A stretch of DNA of 64,000 bases, taken from the NCBI GenBank assembly GCA_038380795.1, contig CM076276.1, positions 16,284,001 to 16,348,000 on the forward strand. Reading direction: 5' to 3'. Below, in pieces: positions 1-16,300 of this stretch. Numbering within the stretch: the stretch's first letter is position 1; each line of letters begins with the position of its first letter. Origin of the DNA: Pyrocephalus nanus (lineage: Eukaryota > Chordata > Aves > Passeriformes > Tyrannidae). The notes under the pieces were generated by a model that had not been told where the DNA came from, did not search any database, and saw only the letters and a list, made by a program, of their open reading frames with translations. A program made the translations under genes and the position numbers.

Positions 1-2620
1 TGCAACATGAGGGGATGTAGAGTGCATGCTGCTTCCTTTATCTTCACTGCAGTGACCCAGAAAGTTCTCTTCCTTAAGAGCTCCAGCCTGCTTGAACTGA
101 AGAGTTGCTCACAAACCAAGGGAGGACGTTCCTTCTCAGAATGCAGATAAAAATACACCCACTTCAATTAATTCTCCTCACCATGGCAAGTCACTGCTCC
201 TTTCCAGAGCACAGTGGGAACTTGGCCTGATGTTGCAGGATGCCAAGACCTCCCGCCCAGGCCAGACTCCCTGCATGCTCTGTGAGGAGCTTTGCTATCA
301 CTGGCACCAGGCAAGGTGGGTATGCAGCTGCTCAAGAAAAGTCAAACCCAGAATTCCACTCTATGTCAAGTGCAACATCCTGGAACAAGTCAGGAGTAGC
401 CAGCAGAGCAGCAGGGGCTTCTGCCACTGCAGCAAGTGCACCCCTGCCATCCATACACCTGCATGGGAAAGCAAAACCCCTCTCCAGTCCAAGGAGGGCA
501 GAGACCAAGACTCACAAGAGCCCCTGAGTGCTGCTGGGCACACATGGAGCAACAGAGTGCCGCTTTTCGATTTTCTGCCACAATTCAAGCAGGGAGACTC
601 AGCACAGAGAGATGCTGGGCATTGCAGGCAAAACTGAGATATCTGAGCTTGATGTGTTCTCTCCTGCACTTTCTTACAACCTCCAATATTATAGTGACGC
701 ACAACACCAGGGAATATAATTGCTGTAGTGATTACCTGCAGCCATTATATTAAGCTTTAAAATGCTCCTTTCAAATTGAACAATGTTTTTTCAAAGTCAA
801 CAGCTGGTTCACAGCTTGAAAGCAACAGTTAAGATAAATTAAATTAAATAGGTAATAAAATCACAGACTAAATTTAATTTTTGAAGCACATGCAAACTCC
901 AACAAAGACTTTACAACATCTTTTAAAAACATATACAGAAACAAAAGGCAATACAACCAGCAATTATTCTGTGGTCATTAATAAGAATGTGATGTATGAA
1001 CACAAAGAACTGTGTACATTTCTAAATATACTTAAAACAGAGCACAAAACAAATTCATGCAGCATTTATAGTCCTAGTCCAGGGGATAAATCAAATAGAA
1101 GTTTCAAATGAGATTTTTAAATATTGTGAGGAAGAAAAAAAAATGTTTTTTTATATACACACACACACACACACACAGACGTAATGTTCCTCTTAGGGTA
1201 CATACATTTACATCAAGTGTGGTTAATGAAAATGACACATGGATAATGTTTGGGTTGATGCTGGTTTTTGAGTGATTTTAGATTTTAGTTTGGTTCTTCT
1301 CTGTGTGCTTTAACCACTGTTGCCAATAAACTTGGTTGTGCTTTCACTTCTATATTAAATGTGCTTTTGCCAATACCTTTGCCAGTGATTTTTAAGCAAC
1401 CTCAAAACAGTCATTCATGAGAGTTGTAAAGATTTTGTGTTTCCTTTAATGTTGAAGAAGCTGTCTGAACATGTTTTAAAATATGAAGGAAATTTGCAAA
1501 TATGCAAATATGAAGGAGATCCAAGTTGATAAAAGAAAAAAAAAGGGGAAAAATCTGTATTTTTAAAATAGTCTTACACAATTTCCATCCCACAAAGGTA
1601 ACTAAGACTACATGTGTAAGCAATACTGACTGTCTCAGTTGCACATCAATGCTGACACATATGTTCCAGATGGATGTTACATAATGTTTTTGTAAAATAG
1701 GCATTTTCCAGTGATTTCTGAAAGTACAATTGCGTGTGCTGATGTAGCTTGCTCCAGAAAGAACACTGTGTGCCCTAGACCCACTGCAATGAGAAGAATT
1801 CCAAAGTGCCATGCAAAATGTCACCTTATCTCACTTACAGTTATTTCACCTAGTGATATCAGAGAAATTACAACAATATGTTGTTCTACATAAAGTATAT
1901 GACAGTATTATCTGTGAGACCTGGCAGCTGCCACTTTTGGCCGAGCAGATGGCAGTGATAAAAACACAATGCAGGGAACAGGTTGTTAAAGACATATCCG
2001 TCATTACACTGTCATTGCACTCAGCTCCAAGATGCCATCAAAATGCATGGTTGTGTCACTCTCAAGCAGGAAGATATTGCTTATCTGAGGAAAATTATGT
2101 ATAACAATTAATTCTGTACATGTTATTAATCAGATTCATTCATCTCCTGTTCAGAGGAGCAGAAAAAGCAGCCAGAAAAGACATTCTAAGTCTTTAAAGT
2201 CTTATGTGTTTGTATTTCTGTTTTTGCAGAAGGGGAGACAACCATTCATCCCCTGTAAAGGAAAATCAGAGCCAGCCATGGCTTTCTTAGCAGCCGTCAA
2301 TTTATACTCCCATTTAAGGGCCAGTGGGCATGTTAGCTCCCATTTTCACTTTTTTAGCTTTTTTTTGCAGGGAGGTGGGGATGAGATGTAGGGGAGATAT
2401 TAAATGAGTGTATTGCCCAAGGAACGTACCAGTCAACCACTCCTGGAAGCAGAAACAGGCTAAGGCACATATGGCAGGGCAGCCTGTCCCCACTCCGTCC
2501 TTGCCCGTGGCCACTGCCAACACTGACAGGCACTTCTCTGCTGCTGCGATGACCAGTGAAGGCATACCCCCAGGCATTCAGAAAGCCCAGGAAACAAGGA
2601 AATAGACCACCTCCCCTGGT
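1..2620. other. Non-coding flank upstream of KDM8, no gene recognised
   Basis: No exon with splice sites and a recognisable protein could be read on either strand. Short open frames of 60-140 codons are present but look like chance. The stretch from about 730 to 1,400 is AT-rich with scattered AATAAA-like hexamers and could be part of a 3' UTR or plain intergenic DNA. An AC microsatellite lies at 1,157-1,177. In mammals the region upstream of KDM8 is gene-poor, which fits. Confidence 0.5.
1157..1177. repeat. (AC)n microsatellite
   Basis: About ten uninterrupted AC dinucleotides follow a short TATATA run in AT-rich non-coding DNA. It is likely length-polymorphic. Confidence 0.9.
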
Positions 2621-2625
2621 CCAGA

Positions 2626-2935
2626 ATCACAGAATGGTTCAGGTTGGAAGGGGCCACAAATGGGTACTCTGGTCCAACCTCCCTGCTCACGCCAGGTCAT
2701 CCTAGAGCACATAGCACAGGATTGCATCCGAACAGTTCTGGGATATCTCTAGTGAGGGACACTCCACACCCTCTCTGTGCAGCCTGTTCAGTGCATGGCC
2801 ACTGTGCAGGAAAGTTCTTCCTCATGTTCAGGTGGGACTTCCTGTGCATCAGTTTGTGCCCACTGCCTCTTGCCCTATTGTTGGGCACCACTGAGAAGAG
2901 CCTGACTCCATCTTCTCGGCATCCTTCCTTTAGGG
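2626..2935 (-). mobile_element. CR1 LINE, 5'-truncated 3' end
   Basis: The left edge reads AGAATCACAGAATGG followed by a GGTTGGAAGGGGCC block, the reverse complement of the characteristic CR1 3' terminus, so the element is on the minus strand. Similarity to the CR1 3' region (the block with the 'cctggctccatc'-like segment) runs to about 2,935 and then fades. Only the untranslated end and a little upstream sequence remain, so there is no coding capacity. The right edge is approximate. Confidence 0.85.
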
Positions 2936-3024
2936 AGTGTGTTAATTCCAAAATGCCAGGCTGCCAACAGGGACATGGCATTCCTGAGGAGCTGAGCAGC
3001 ATCCTAAAGCCCTGAGCAGAAGGA

Positions 3025-3600
3025 ATACTGTAAGAAATAAATAAGGCGGTTTTATTACAAGCAGGAGTTTCCATGGTCGACTCATGTCAGGATGCCTGGA
3101 AGCTGTATTGTTTGGGCGGTTGGAGAGTCATTTAATTATCAGGGACTAAAAGTCTGCTTGCAGCTACTGCTGCTTACTTACTGCTGTTTGCCGTTCCTTA
3201 TTGCTGTTGCCTATAGTTACAGTATAGAGGCCAGCCAGGAGGCCGGTAAGACAGTGGGAGCAGCCAGGGCTCATTGCCAAGGGACCACGCGGCCGGGACA
3301 GGTGACCGGTCAGTTAAGACAACCAATGGACTGGCAAAGGGAAGCGCGAGCCGGCCCTGAGACTCAATCGAGTCCAAGAAGAGGGGCTGTATCACCTGTT
3401 AAAGAAGAAAAGGAGCGGGGCTTGCCGTGGGAGGAGCGAGGGCATGGTTATGTAAATCAAGAAACCTTAAAAGGACTTGTCCCTCCCATTCTCGCTGTGC
3501 TCGGACTTGCCGATGCATCCAACGCGTTGTAATTAAAGTTCTTTCTTTCACTTTATTTGGCCGTCTTCAAAATTTTAATTAGAGATATTTCTCACAATAC
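3025..3600. repeat. Target-site duplication ATAC flanking the LTR
   Basis: ATAC occurs directly before the TG of the LTR (3,025-3,028) and directly after its CA (3,597-3,600). Confidence 0.8.
3029..3596 (+). mobile_element. Solo LTR of an endogenous retrovirus
   Basis: A 568-bp element starts TGTAAGAAATA and ends TATTTCTCACA. The ends are an imperfect inverted repeat (10 of 11 pairs), with the canonical TG...CA termini. It is flanked on both sides by the 4-bp direct repeat ATAC (3,025-3,028 and 3,597-3,600), the mark of integration. No gag, pol or env lies on either side, so it is a solo LTR left by recombination. A 'cttaaaagg' TATA-like box near 3,466 and AATTAAAG near 3,532 may be its promoter and polyadenylation signals, which suggests plus-strand orientation. 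A 4-bp duplication is typical of gammaretrovirus-like (class I) elements. The intact ends and duplication suggest a fairly recent insertion. Confidence 0.85.
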
Positions 3601-6080
3601 CTTTAGCGTTACTGTTGTGCTCCTGCAGTGACTGCCCAAGAAATTAATCAGTGTAAGTACAGACCTCATAAGGGTAGCAGACAGGACCTGCTCACAGCAC
3701 AACTGGGATGTGAGACTGTCCAACAGCAGTTTCCTCACACTCAGATTCCTTTTTGCCCACTCTGATCATCTATCAGAGAGGCCACTGAAGAAGCCCCCAG
3801 AGAGCTCCTGTGCCTGTGCACTGCTGACGCTGAACGAGCAAGCAGTGATGCTGGAACCAGACCCAGGGCGCTTGGGATTGCTGGACATGATTTGGCACTG
3901 GAGACAGTTTCATCTTCAATAAAAAATCCAGACAAGGCAGCCCATCGGACACAATTTTGCCCATAAGCAATGCAAGCAATTTAAACATCCTGACTTGGAT
4001 TTATATATTTGGGGCATCTGTTTAGTTTTTATTACTCCTGGCCTCAGTTCTCACACTCCTTCACAGATCAAATAACTGCTTTCCCTATTTGCTAATTCCA
4101 ACAGCTGGTTATTACTCACCAGACTCCTGCTATACTCGCCTGGGGAAGAATCATAAATAAATGTGTACAAGCTAGCAGATGTTGTCATTTTAACAACTCA
4201 TCCACCTAGTAAAAACGTTCTACTTTGGACTCAAGTGGTGAATCACTGAGCATGTGTCTTGATGTAATTTTAATAAAATCCAAAACCAATCAAAGGACTT
4301 TGTTCATTCATTCCAATTAGCAAATGAGGAAAAAGCGCTATAAAGGAGAATATTGCTACAAATAAAAAATTAAATTCTGAACAGGCCAAACACCTTTCCA
4401 ATGAATACAAAGGCAAGATAAGACACAGAGCATTTTTTAAAAAATATCTGGTATAACTAATCACTTTTCCACCACTGGCAGACAAGGTAACATCAACTGT
4501 GGGTCCTGGAATCTATAACTGTAAACAGAAGAGAGAAATACAGATGGTTTATCAGACTTTATTATCCCCCTTAATTGTGTGCCTGTTTGTTTGGGGTTTT
4601 TTTTAATAGGTAATTTCTTTCTGAATGTCAGTGCTAGGAGAAAGTGAGCTGCCTGGAGCATATTTAAAAAATAAACAGAATATAAGGGAGAAGAAAAAGT
4701 GCTAACTAAAACCCAGGAAGCAGCAGAGAAAACCTTGGTACCAACTTTTCTTCTGTGTTTTAAAAGGGACATCTTTCTGCAAGGTAAGGCAATTTGGCTT
4801 CCACAATCTTAAACAAAATTACTTCTGGTCAAAACAGCACAAGCTTCAGTGATGGTGGCATAATCCACAGAACTCTTTTATGTCAATTCCTGCAGGTTAA
4901 ACAGACGACAATAATCTTTGCTCCTTGGCAGCAGGAATTAAATTCTCTCTTGTTGACTTAAAATGGAAGTGTCTAGCACTGAAATCGTCCACTTTGCTGG
5001 CCAGATAGCTGACACAAAATCTCTGCAGTAGTTTGCAGGCATTTCAAAATTAGCATGTATTACTCTGAGGTTAACTGTACCAAAATCTGACTGACTAGAA
5101 ATAATTGTCTTCCAGTGTATGCTCAAAGAGGAACACTAAGCCTCCCTGAATACCCAAAAACTAAAATCTACTCCCATTTGGTTCTTCACCTACAGTAAAA
5201 CTGATAAAGCTCATTGTGGCCTCAATGCCTCACCACTGTACTGGTGTACATGTTCAGAACTTGGTGCTATTTTAAATACCAGACAGAAAATCATAATCTT
5301 CAAAGCACAATTTGTGAAAATTTATTAATATTTAAACTAGGAAAACTACTCTTTGATGAGAATTGTATTAATCAACTTAAATACAAATATCAAAGTTAAT
5401 ATAAATTGCAATAAAAACTGGACAGTCCATAAGCACAAGACTAGAACACTTGCTAGCATCATAAATTACAAATACTGAATACAGGGTCTAACAAATTCTC
5501 CTTGCCAGTTAAATACTTTCTCCTACAGCAGCATATCTTAACATTTAGCAGTCAAGGAGGAGAAAATTCTGAATGAAGGTGCTAAAATCACACTGTCACA
5601 TGAGGAATTTATGGTGCCAAGAGAAAGGCAGTCAGAAGACAGAGAATAGATGGGCCAGCATGATAAGCAATGCACAAGTCTGAAGTGTGAGAGCAGAAGT
5701 GATCTTTCCAAGGGAAGAGCTGGGGAGTGGGGGAGAGCCACCCGCAACAGCAACAGGAAGACTCACACCATTTTAATTTTTTTTTTTTTGGAAAGCACTA
5801 GTGACTGAGCATGGACAAAGAAGAGTGAGTGTCTCAATGCAAAAAGTGATGATTTTAACTTCATGTGTAAATGTAGGATTTTGCATCACGTCTGAAGATT
5901 TCAAGCCTGGCCAAGTAACACTTTTTCATGAGCAACAAATTCCCCATTTGTTGTTATGATGGTTTAGACTTTGGTTCACCATGTTAAGATATTCCTCAGT
6001 TGCTGAATTTTAAGTGAAATACTTTTTGTCTTTGCAGTCAAGTATTAAGTCCTGAGAACATGTTCAGGGCACATTATCAA
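3601..6080. other. Non-coding stretch between the LTR and the KDM8 CpG island
   Basis: This is AT-rich sequence with no exon that could be supported, a poly-T run near 5,778-5,790, and no recognisable repeat. Base composition changes sharply at about 6,090, where the CpG island begins. Confidence 0.5.
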
Positions 6081-6578
6081 AGCAAGCCGTGGCTGGATGA
6101 TGCCGTGCCCGGTGCGTTACCAGACTGAGGTGCATATTCCGAGCCCATTAACACCGAGCAGCTGAGCCAGCGAGAGGACACGGGCTCGGGGCCGCGATGG
6201 GCTCCGCTCGGGCTCCTCGAGCACACGCGGGGTCCCGAGCGGGGACGTTTCTTTCCAGCACAGAAGGCCAGCAGGGAACAGCGCATCTCCCCGTGCTCCA
6301 GCAGTCACCCCCTGCTTCCACAGCGCAGGCAGCCACCTCCTCATCAGAGAACGGGACCTTCCCCGAGTCTGTGCGCTCCCCTTTACCGAGAACGGCAACG
6401 CCGGTCCCAGTCAGTCAGTTCCAGCGGGCTCGCTGGTCAAGGGAGCGAGTGACACCGCAGAGATTGAGCTTTGCGGTACGAGACAGAGAACGACCCCGGC
6501 AGGGTAGGGCCGAAAGCGCGGACTGCCGCGCCACCCGGCCTGGCCTCACCGCCCCTCGGGGCCAGCGCTCCTCCCGCG

Positions 6579-6609
6579 CCCGGCCCGGCCCGGCCCGGCC
6601 CGGCCCGGC
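6579..6609 (+). repeat. (CCCGG)n pentanucleotide repeat in KDM8 5' leader
   Basis: Six tandem CCCGG units lie about 35 bp upstream of the KDM8 start codon, presumably in the 5' UTR. The transcript would be extremely GC-rich at this point. Confidence 0.85.
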
Positions 6610-6644
6610 AGCGCCGCCACGCGGGCGCCAGCGGAGATGCGGCC

Positions 6645-11656
<5,012 letters not shown>

Positions 11657-12038
11657 CTCTGAAGCATTGTCTGCAGCATTGTAATGGGAATTAGCATCTG
11701 GCAGCATCTTTTCACGAGAGGTTAGAAGTGGAGCAAAACCAAAAACCAACAACCTCTTCCTAAAGCATGGAGAATCAGGAGGGCAAATGGAAAGATGATG
11801 CTGCAGCCACTTCATTTTTGTAGATGTTTCTAATAACTCCTTATGAAGAGCACGTTAGGTCAGTGTCCTGTGTGCATGTGTCCCTCAGAAAAAAGCCTGT
11901 GTCTGGGCACTGCCAGGGCTCTGCGTCTGTCTGCAACACCAGCTCAGTGTTATCTTCTACTTGGATTTAATAGCACTAAAGCCTGGAGTCACCTAGAGAA
12001 ATGGTGACATTTTATAATGTATTTTCTCTCTGTTGTAA

Positions 12039-12044
12039 AATAAA
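12039..12044 (+). terminator. KDM8: KDM8 polyadenylation signal AATAAA
   Basis: A canonical AATAAA lies 383 bp after the stop codon, followed by GT-containing sequence. It is the first good signal downstream of the last exon. Confidence 0.75.
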
Positions 12045-12092
12045 GCTAACACAAAGCAAGGTACCAGTCTCCTGAATGGAAGAAGTTACTTG

Positions 12093-12391
12093 TGTATCCT
12101 GGTTCCAGCCAGGACAGGGATAATTTTTGCAGTAAGGGAGGGTGGTAGTTGTTGTGAGCACTTGCCTGTGAAACTTCTGTCTCTTTTGTACACTGTGTTA
12201 TTAGTATTGTAGTTATCACTGTTTGTTTTCTTGGATTCCATTGCTGTTCCCAGCTTCTTATATCAACCCATGACCTTCACCTTTTGTGCTCCCAGTTCTC
12301 TCCAGCCCACCCGAGGGGAGGGAGCGGCTGGTGGTTTGGAGTGTTACGATGGAAACATTAAATTGGGGAGTACCATTCCTAAACCATGACA
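12093..12391 (+). mobile_element. Internally shortened avian ERV LTR downstream of KDM8
   Basis: It begins TGTATCCTGGTTCCAGCCAGG and ends CTAAACCATGACA, typical passerine LTR termini with TG...CA. Flanks ACTTG and TCTTG may be a 5-bp target duplication with one mismatch. At about 299 bp it is shorter than the usual 450-600 bp, so it has internal deletions. It is of the same broad type as the minus-strand copy at 10,749 but too diverged to be one event. No viral genes are present. Confidence 0.7.
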
Positions 12392-12399
12392 TCTTGTTA

Positions 12400-13170
12400 A
12401 AGCCCAGGAACATAACTGAAGTTAACCCATAGTTTAATTGCCATTAAATAAACTGAAGCTTAGTTATATTTTCATTAACCATCAGCTGAACCAATGTCAT
12501 GGCCTTCCTGAAGTGTCTCTACCGAGGACAGGAATGCTGCCATTCCAGTCTGGTGTCTGGCAGTAGCCATTCCTTTGGGGTTTTTTTTAAGTCACTCTTA
12601 AAGGAAGAAACATCCTTACATAAAACTGGAGACAGAAGTATTAGGACTAAAAATCTAAAGAATCTCAATATGGTAATTTTTTCAGCACTTTGTAGACGTA
12701 AGCTGACATTGCCTCAAGTCCTGTTGTACTCTTTCCCAATTGTTCTGACTGTGGCAATATTCTCTCCCTTACGGAGCTCAACTGCTCGTGACCTGGCTTT
12801 ATGTCAAGACAAACTCTTCTGCATCTAAAGAAGGCACAAAACTCAAAGCCACAGTGCCAGCTGGAAGTGTTCCAACTCCAGCCCTAGGTCAGAGACCTTA
12901 CATGTGCTGCACAGATTTCTCACCTGCTTGAGGTGCTACAGCAGGTGTCAGTTCTATTGTGTAGTTGACAAATAGGGAGCATTTGCTGAGAAAGGCTTCT
13001 TTGAAGAGTCCACCTGCATAAATTACTTGCAGGACTGACTAAAACATTTGCCTCTTTTATCCCCAAACATGCACTGAAAGTCCCAACCCAAGAATATGGA
13101 GAACTACAAACACAAAACAGCCTCCAAGAAAGCTGTGTAGGCATTACTGTAAATAAGAACAGGAAAGTCA
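12400..13170. other. Gap between the 3' ends of KDM8 and NSMCE1
   Basis: This short convergent intergenic stretch shows no exon and no recognised repeat. Confidence 0.5.
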
Positions 13171-13178
13171 ATGATAGT

Positions 13179-13184
13179 TTTATT
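13179..13184 (-). terminator. NSMCE1: NSMCE1 polyadenylation signal candidate
   Basis: AATAAA on the minus strand lies 137 bp beyond the predicted stop codon. It fits a short 3' UTR that does not overlap KDM8. Confidence 0.55.
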
Positions 13185-13320
13185 ATAAGTACAGAAAATA
13201 AGTACACTGACCATTGTTATTAATGAATCCAATACAATCTGGCTCTTCTGCCAGAGTGAGTGAAAACAGCTGTCACTGACAGCAAGTCTACTGTCATCAT
13301 CTACAGCTTAGAATGGAGCT

Positions 13321-16300
13321 CTATGGTGACTGGGAGTTCATTCGACTCATACCTGTAAAGACAACGAAGGTTAATGAATGACACACACAAAAAAAGCATA
13401 ATATTGTATAACCTCCTGATTTTTAAAATGCTTTGTGTATTCCTGTGTTGCTGTTCACAATGTCCCAATTCCCCTGGAGAAACAGGGGGGCTCCAAAGAG
13501 ATTCTTAAAAGCTATTTCCTGAAGTTTTAGTGCCATGGGTTGTGCGTGTCCCCTGTTCCCTGCCACCCCTCCACCTTAAGGTAGTTATAAACAACATGCA
13601 GGGTCTGCTGTGCCCCTGTGACACAGTCTGGGCACTGTGAGGGCTTGTTGCCCATGTGTGGTTTAATGTCTCAAACGTACAGCTGAAGTCAGAAAGAACT
13701 GATAGTCAGTTACAGTTGTAAATAATACAGGTACTGCCACTAAATGTCACAGCTCATTTTCTAGTATTACTACACTGTTTTTTTAAAAATAGATTGCTTG
13801 GTACCTGGGATGTCACAAGACCAGAATTCATTACACTTCGGACAGCGGGGTTCAGTCTGAGCCTTGAAGTACTTTCTAACACAAGGTAAATGCATTCCAA
13901 TTCCACAGGATTCACATACTTGGCTCTGAAATCCGGGAGTGATGATTAAAAAATCTTTCTAATCTGTCCTTCTTGCATGCTCACAGAGCAAGAGAATGCA
14001 GCAGTTTTGAAATAGAAATCCAGACTGTAACCACTTATGCAAGACTAAATGGTAGCATTCGAGTTATCACAACACAGTGTTCTAGCATGCTCTATATAGC
14101 CACATTATTATATTCATGCTGAGGTCCAAACACAAGTAATTCCTGACCCAAACCCCAGGAACCCTAAGAATGAATGTGTGTCACGTGAAGACTGCTGTTG
14201 ATAAGGCTCAAAGAGGAGACTGCTAACACCTCACTGCTAAAGCTATTTCAACATCAGGGGCTCATCTCTAGCCTGCTGGTTTGGAAAGCCAGACAGCACA
14301 ACCACGTTTGTCATTGGGTGAGTGCACTTTTTCCAAGTTTATACTTGGAGACACTGCTCCAAGATAATTTTTTACTTAAGACAGAAGATAAAGTGCCTAC
14401 AAAGAAAAATAGTGTTTTTTTTTTTTAATATACATAAACACCGTGACGAGATTACAATACTAGGATTTTTTTTAACGCATGCCTAATACTCAAAGGGAAG
14501 TATCACAAACCTCAGCTATGACCATGTGATAAACAGACATTACCTGGACTGCGAGGCTGCGACAGATGTTACATTTCCTTGCCACGTCCTGGTAGTTGCT
14601 GAGAATGTACTGTTCCATTTCAATTATGCAACGAGTATGCAGAGTATATTCTCCATTTTTCTAAGGAAACGTATCAAGATTAGGAATTTAATTCCTTTGA
14701 CCTTTTTTGACTTTACTAACCCCCTGCTAGCAAGCATTTGACAGCCACGTTTTTCTGCCATCATGAAACTATCATGCTGGTCGTGGTACAATGCAAAGCC
14801 AAAACACCTTTGAAGTAGCAGAACTCATTTGTTTAGTGGAGCAGAATAAAGATCTCCCATCTTTAACTAGTCCTTGGAAAGTACAGATGAGCAAGCATGC
14901 TCTCCTTAACAGAAGCATGCAGTTTTGGGACCCTCCATTTGCACGTTAGAGAAAATTTTCCCAGCTTTCAACAAAATCTAGGTGTTTACTGCTTGAGATA
15001 TCTTTGGAAATCTCTGCTAAATCACTTTAACGTATAAGTGACCGTGTGGCAGCAGGTTGGAGATCTACGATGCAATGACTCCAGCAGAGAAGGACTGAGG
15101 TCTGATTTGGGAAGCAACTGCAGTGTTCACATGGTGAGCCTATCTGAACTGCTCCCCACATGGAGATGTGACCATGTGCACAGTGGCCCATGCATTCCTG
15201 GTGCAGGAGTTTTCAACATGTTTGGCCTCACCACTTTTCAGGAAATTCCAAATGTAACTAACAGCACTATCACCCTGGAGAGCCTTCCCCAGCTCTCATT
15301 CCTGGCTGAAGGATGTCTGCGTGTCACCGGTCAGGGCAGGACACACAGACCCACCTGGCTCAGGTAGAAGAAACTGAAACCATTTGGTCCTGTACAGACC
15401 TACCCAAGGACTTTTTCCTTGTAAGTCTATTTCCTTTTCTGCAAAAATCACCAGAGCAGCAATAAGCACGGGCCCCCAAAAACCATTTTTGCCATCATTC
15501 ATTAAAGAATAGCTCCAGTTTCACCCATCATATCGATAAGAACATGGTAGCTGGACCTACTGAAATATGAACAGTTGAAAGCAGTTACCTCAGAGAGCCA
15601 CTTATCCTCCACAAAAACTTTCAGCACTTGTTCTGCTTCCTTTTTCTTCATTTTCTTTGTCTTAAGTTTGTCAGCCAAGTTTAAAATATCTGTAGATGAG
15701 GCAAAGCCATTTTCTGATAAAAGGATTAGGTCCATCTACAGAAAGAAACATTACCAAGTATAAAAAAACCCTGCAGACACACCTTACAGTAAAGTACTGA
15801 CGTGCAGGTTTTTCAGCATCCATACATGTGAGAGATACTGCAGAATATGGCTTTAACCAGAACTGTAAAACAAAGGCCAAAAGCTGAAACAGTCATTGTC
15901 CCCTTGACAGTTTTGATGTTTGCCAAGAAAACATTTCCACAAATAGAAGTGTACGTGCTGCCTAAATGAAGCTGCTTTCAGGGACCCCTCAGCACGTTCA
16001 ACAGTGACAGATTTGTTTTCTTTTTATCTGCTCTTTGTCAACTAAGTTTTCCACTCTTGAGTCGCTAGTACTTCTGAGCCTACCTGGCACCTGAAGGCTG
16101 TACAGTATCACCAATCTTCAGAGAACCTCACTGGAAACATTCCTGCTGCTCATTAGCACAGAGCAGCACAGAGTCCATGTCAGCAGTGACATGGGCCATG
16201 ACAACACACCCTCTGCAGTGCTGACCTGGCTGCGTGGGGGAGGGCAGGGAAACCTCTGGGTCCTATCCATGGAGATTAGACTTCTGCAGCTGTCACACAG

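Noticed and set aside
1411..1824. 137-codon minus-strand frame near the left end
   Set aside because: No splice context, domain or composition of a real protein; consistent with chance in AT-rich non-coding DNA.
3029..3596. Complete endogenous retrovirus
   Set aside because: Only one LTR is present with target duplications directly at both ends; no internal region.
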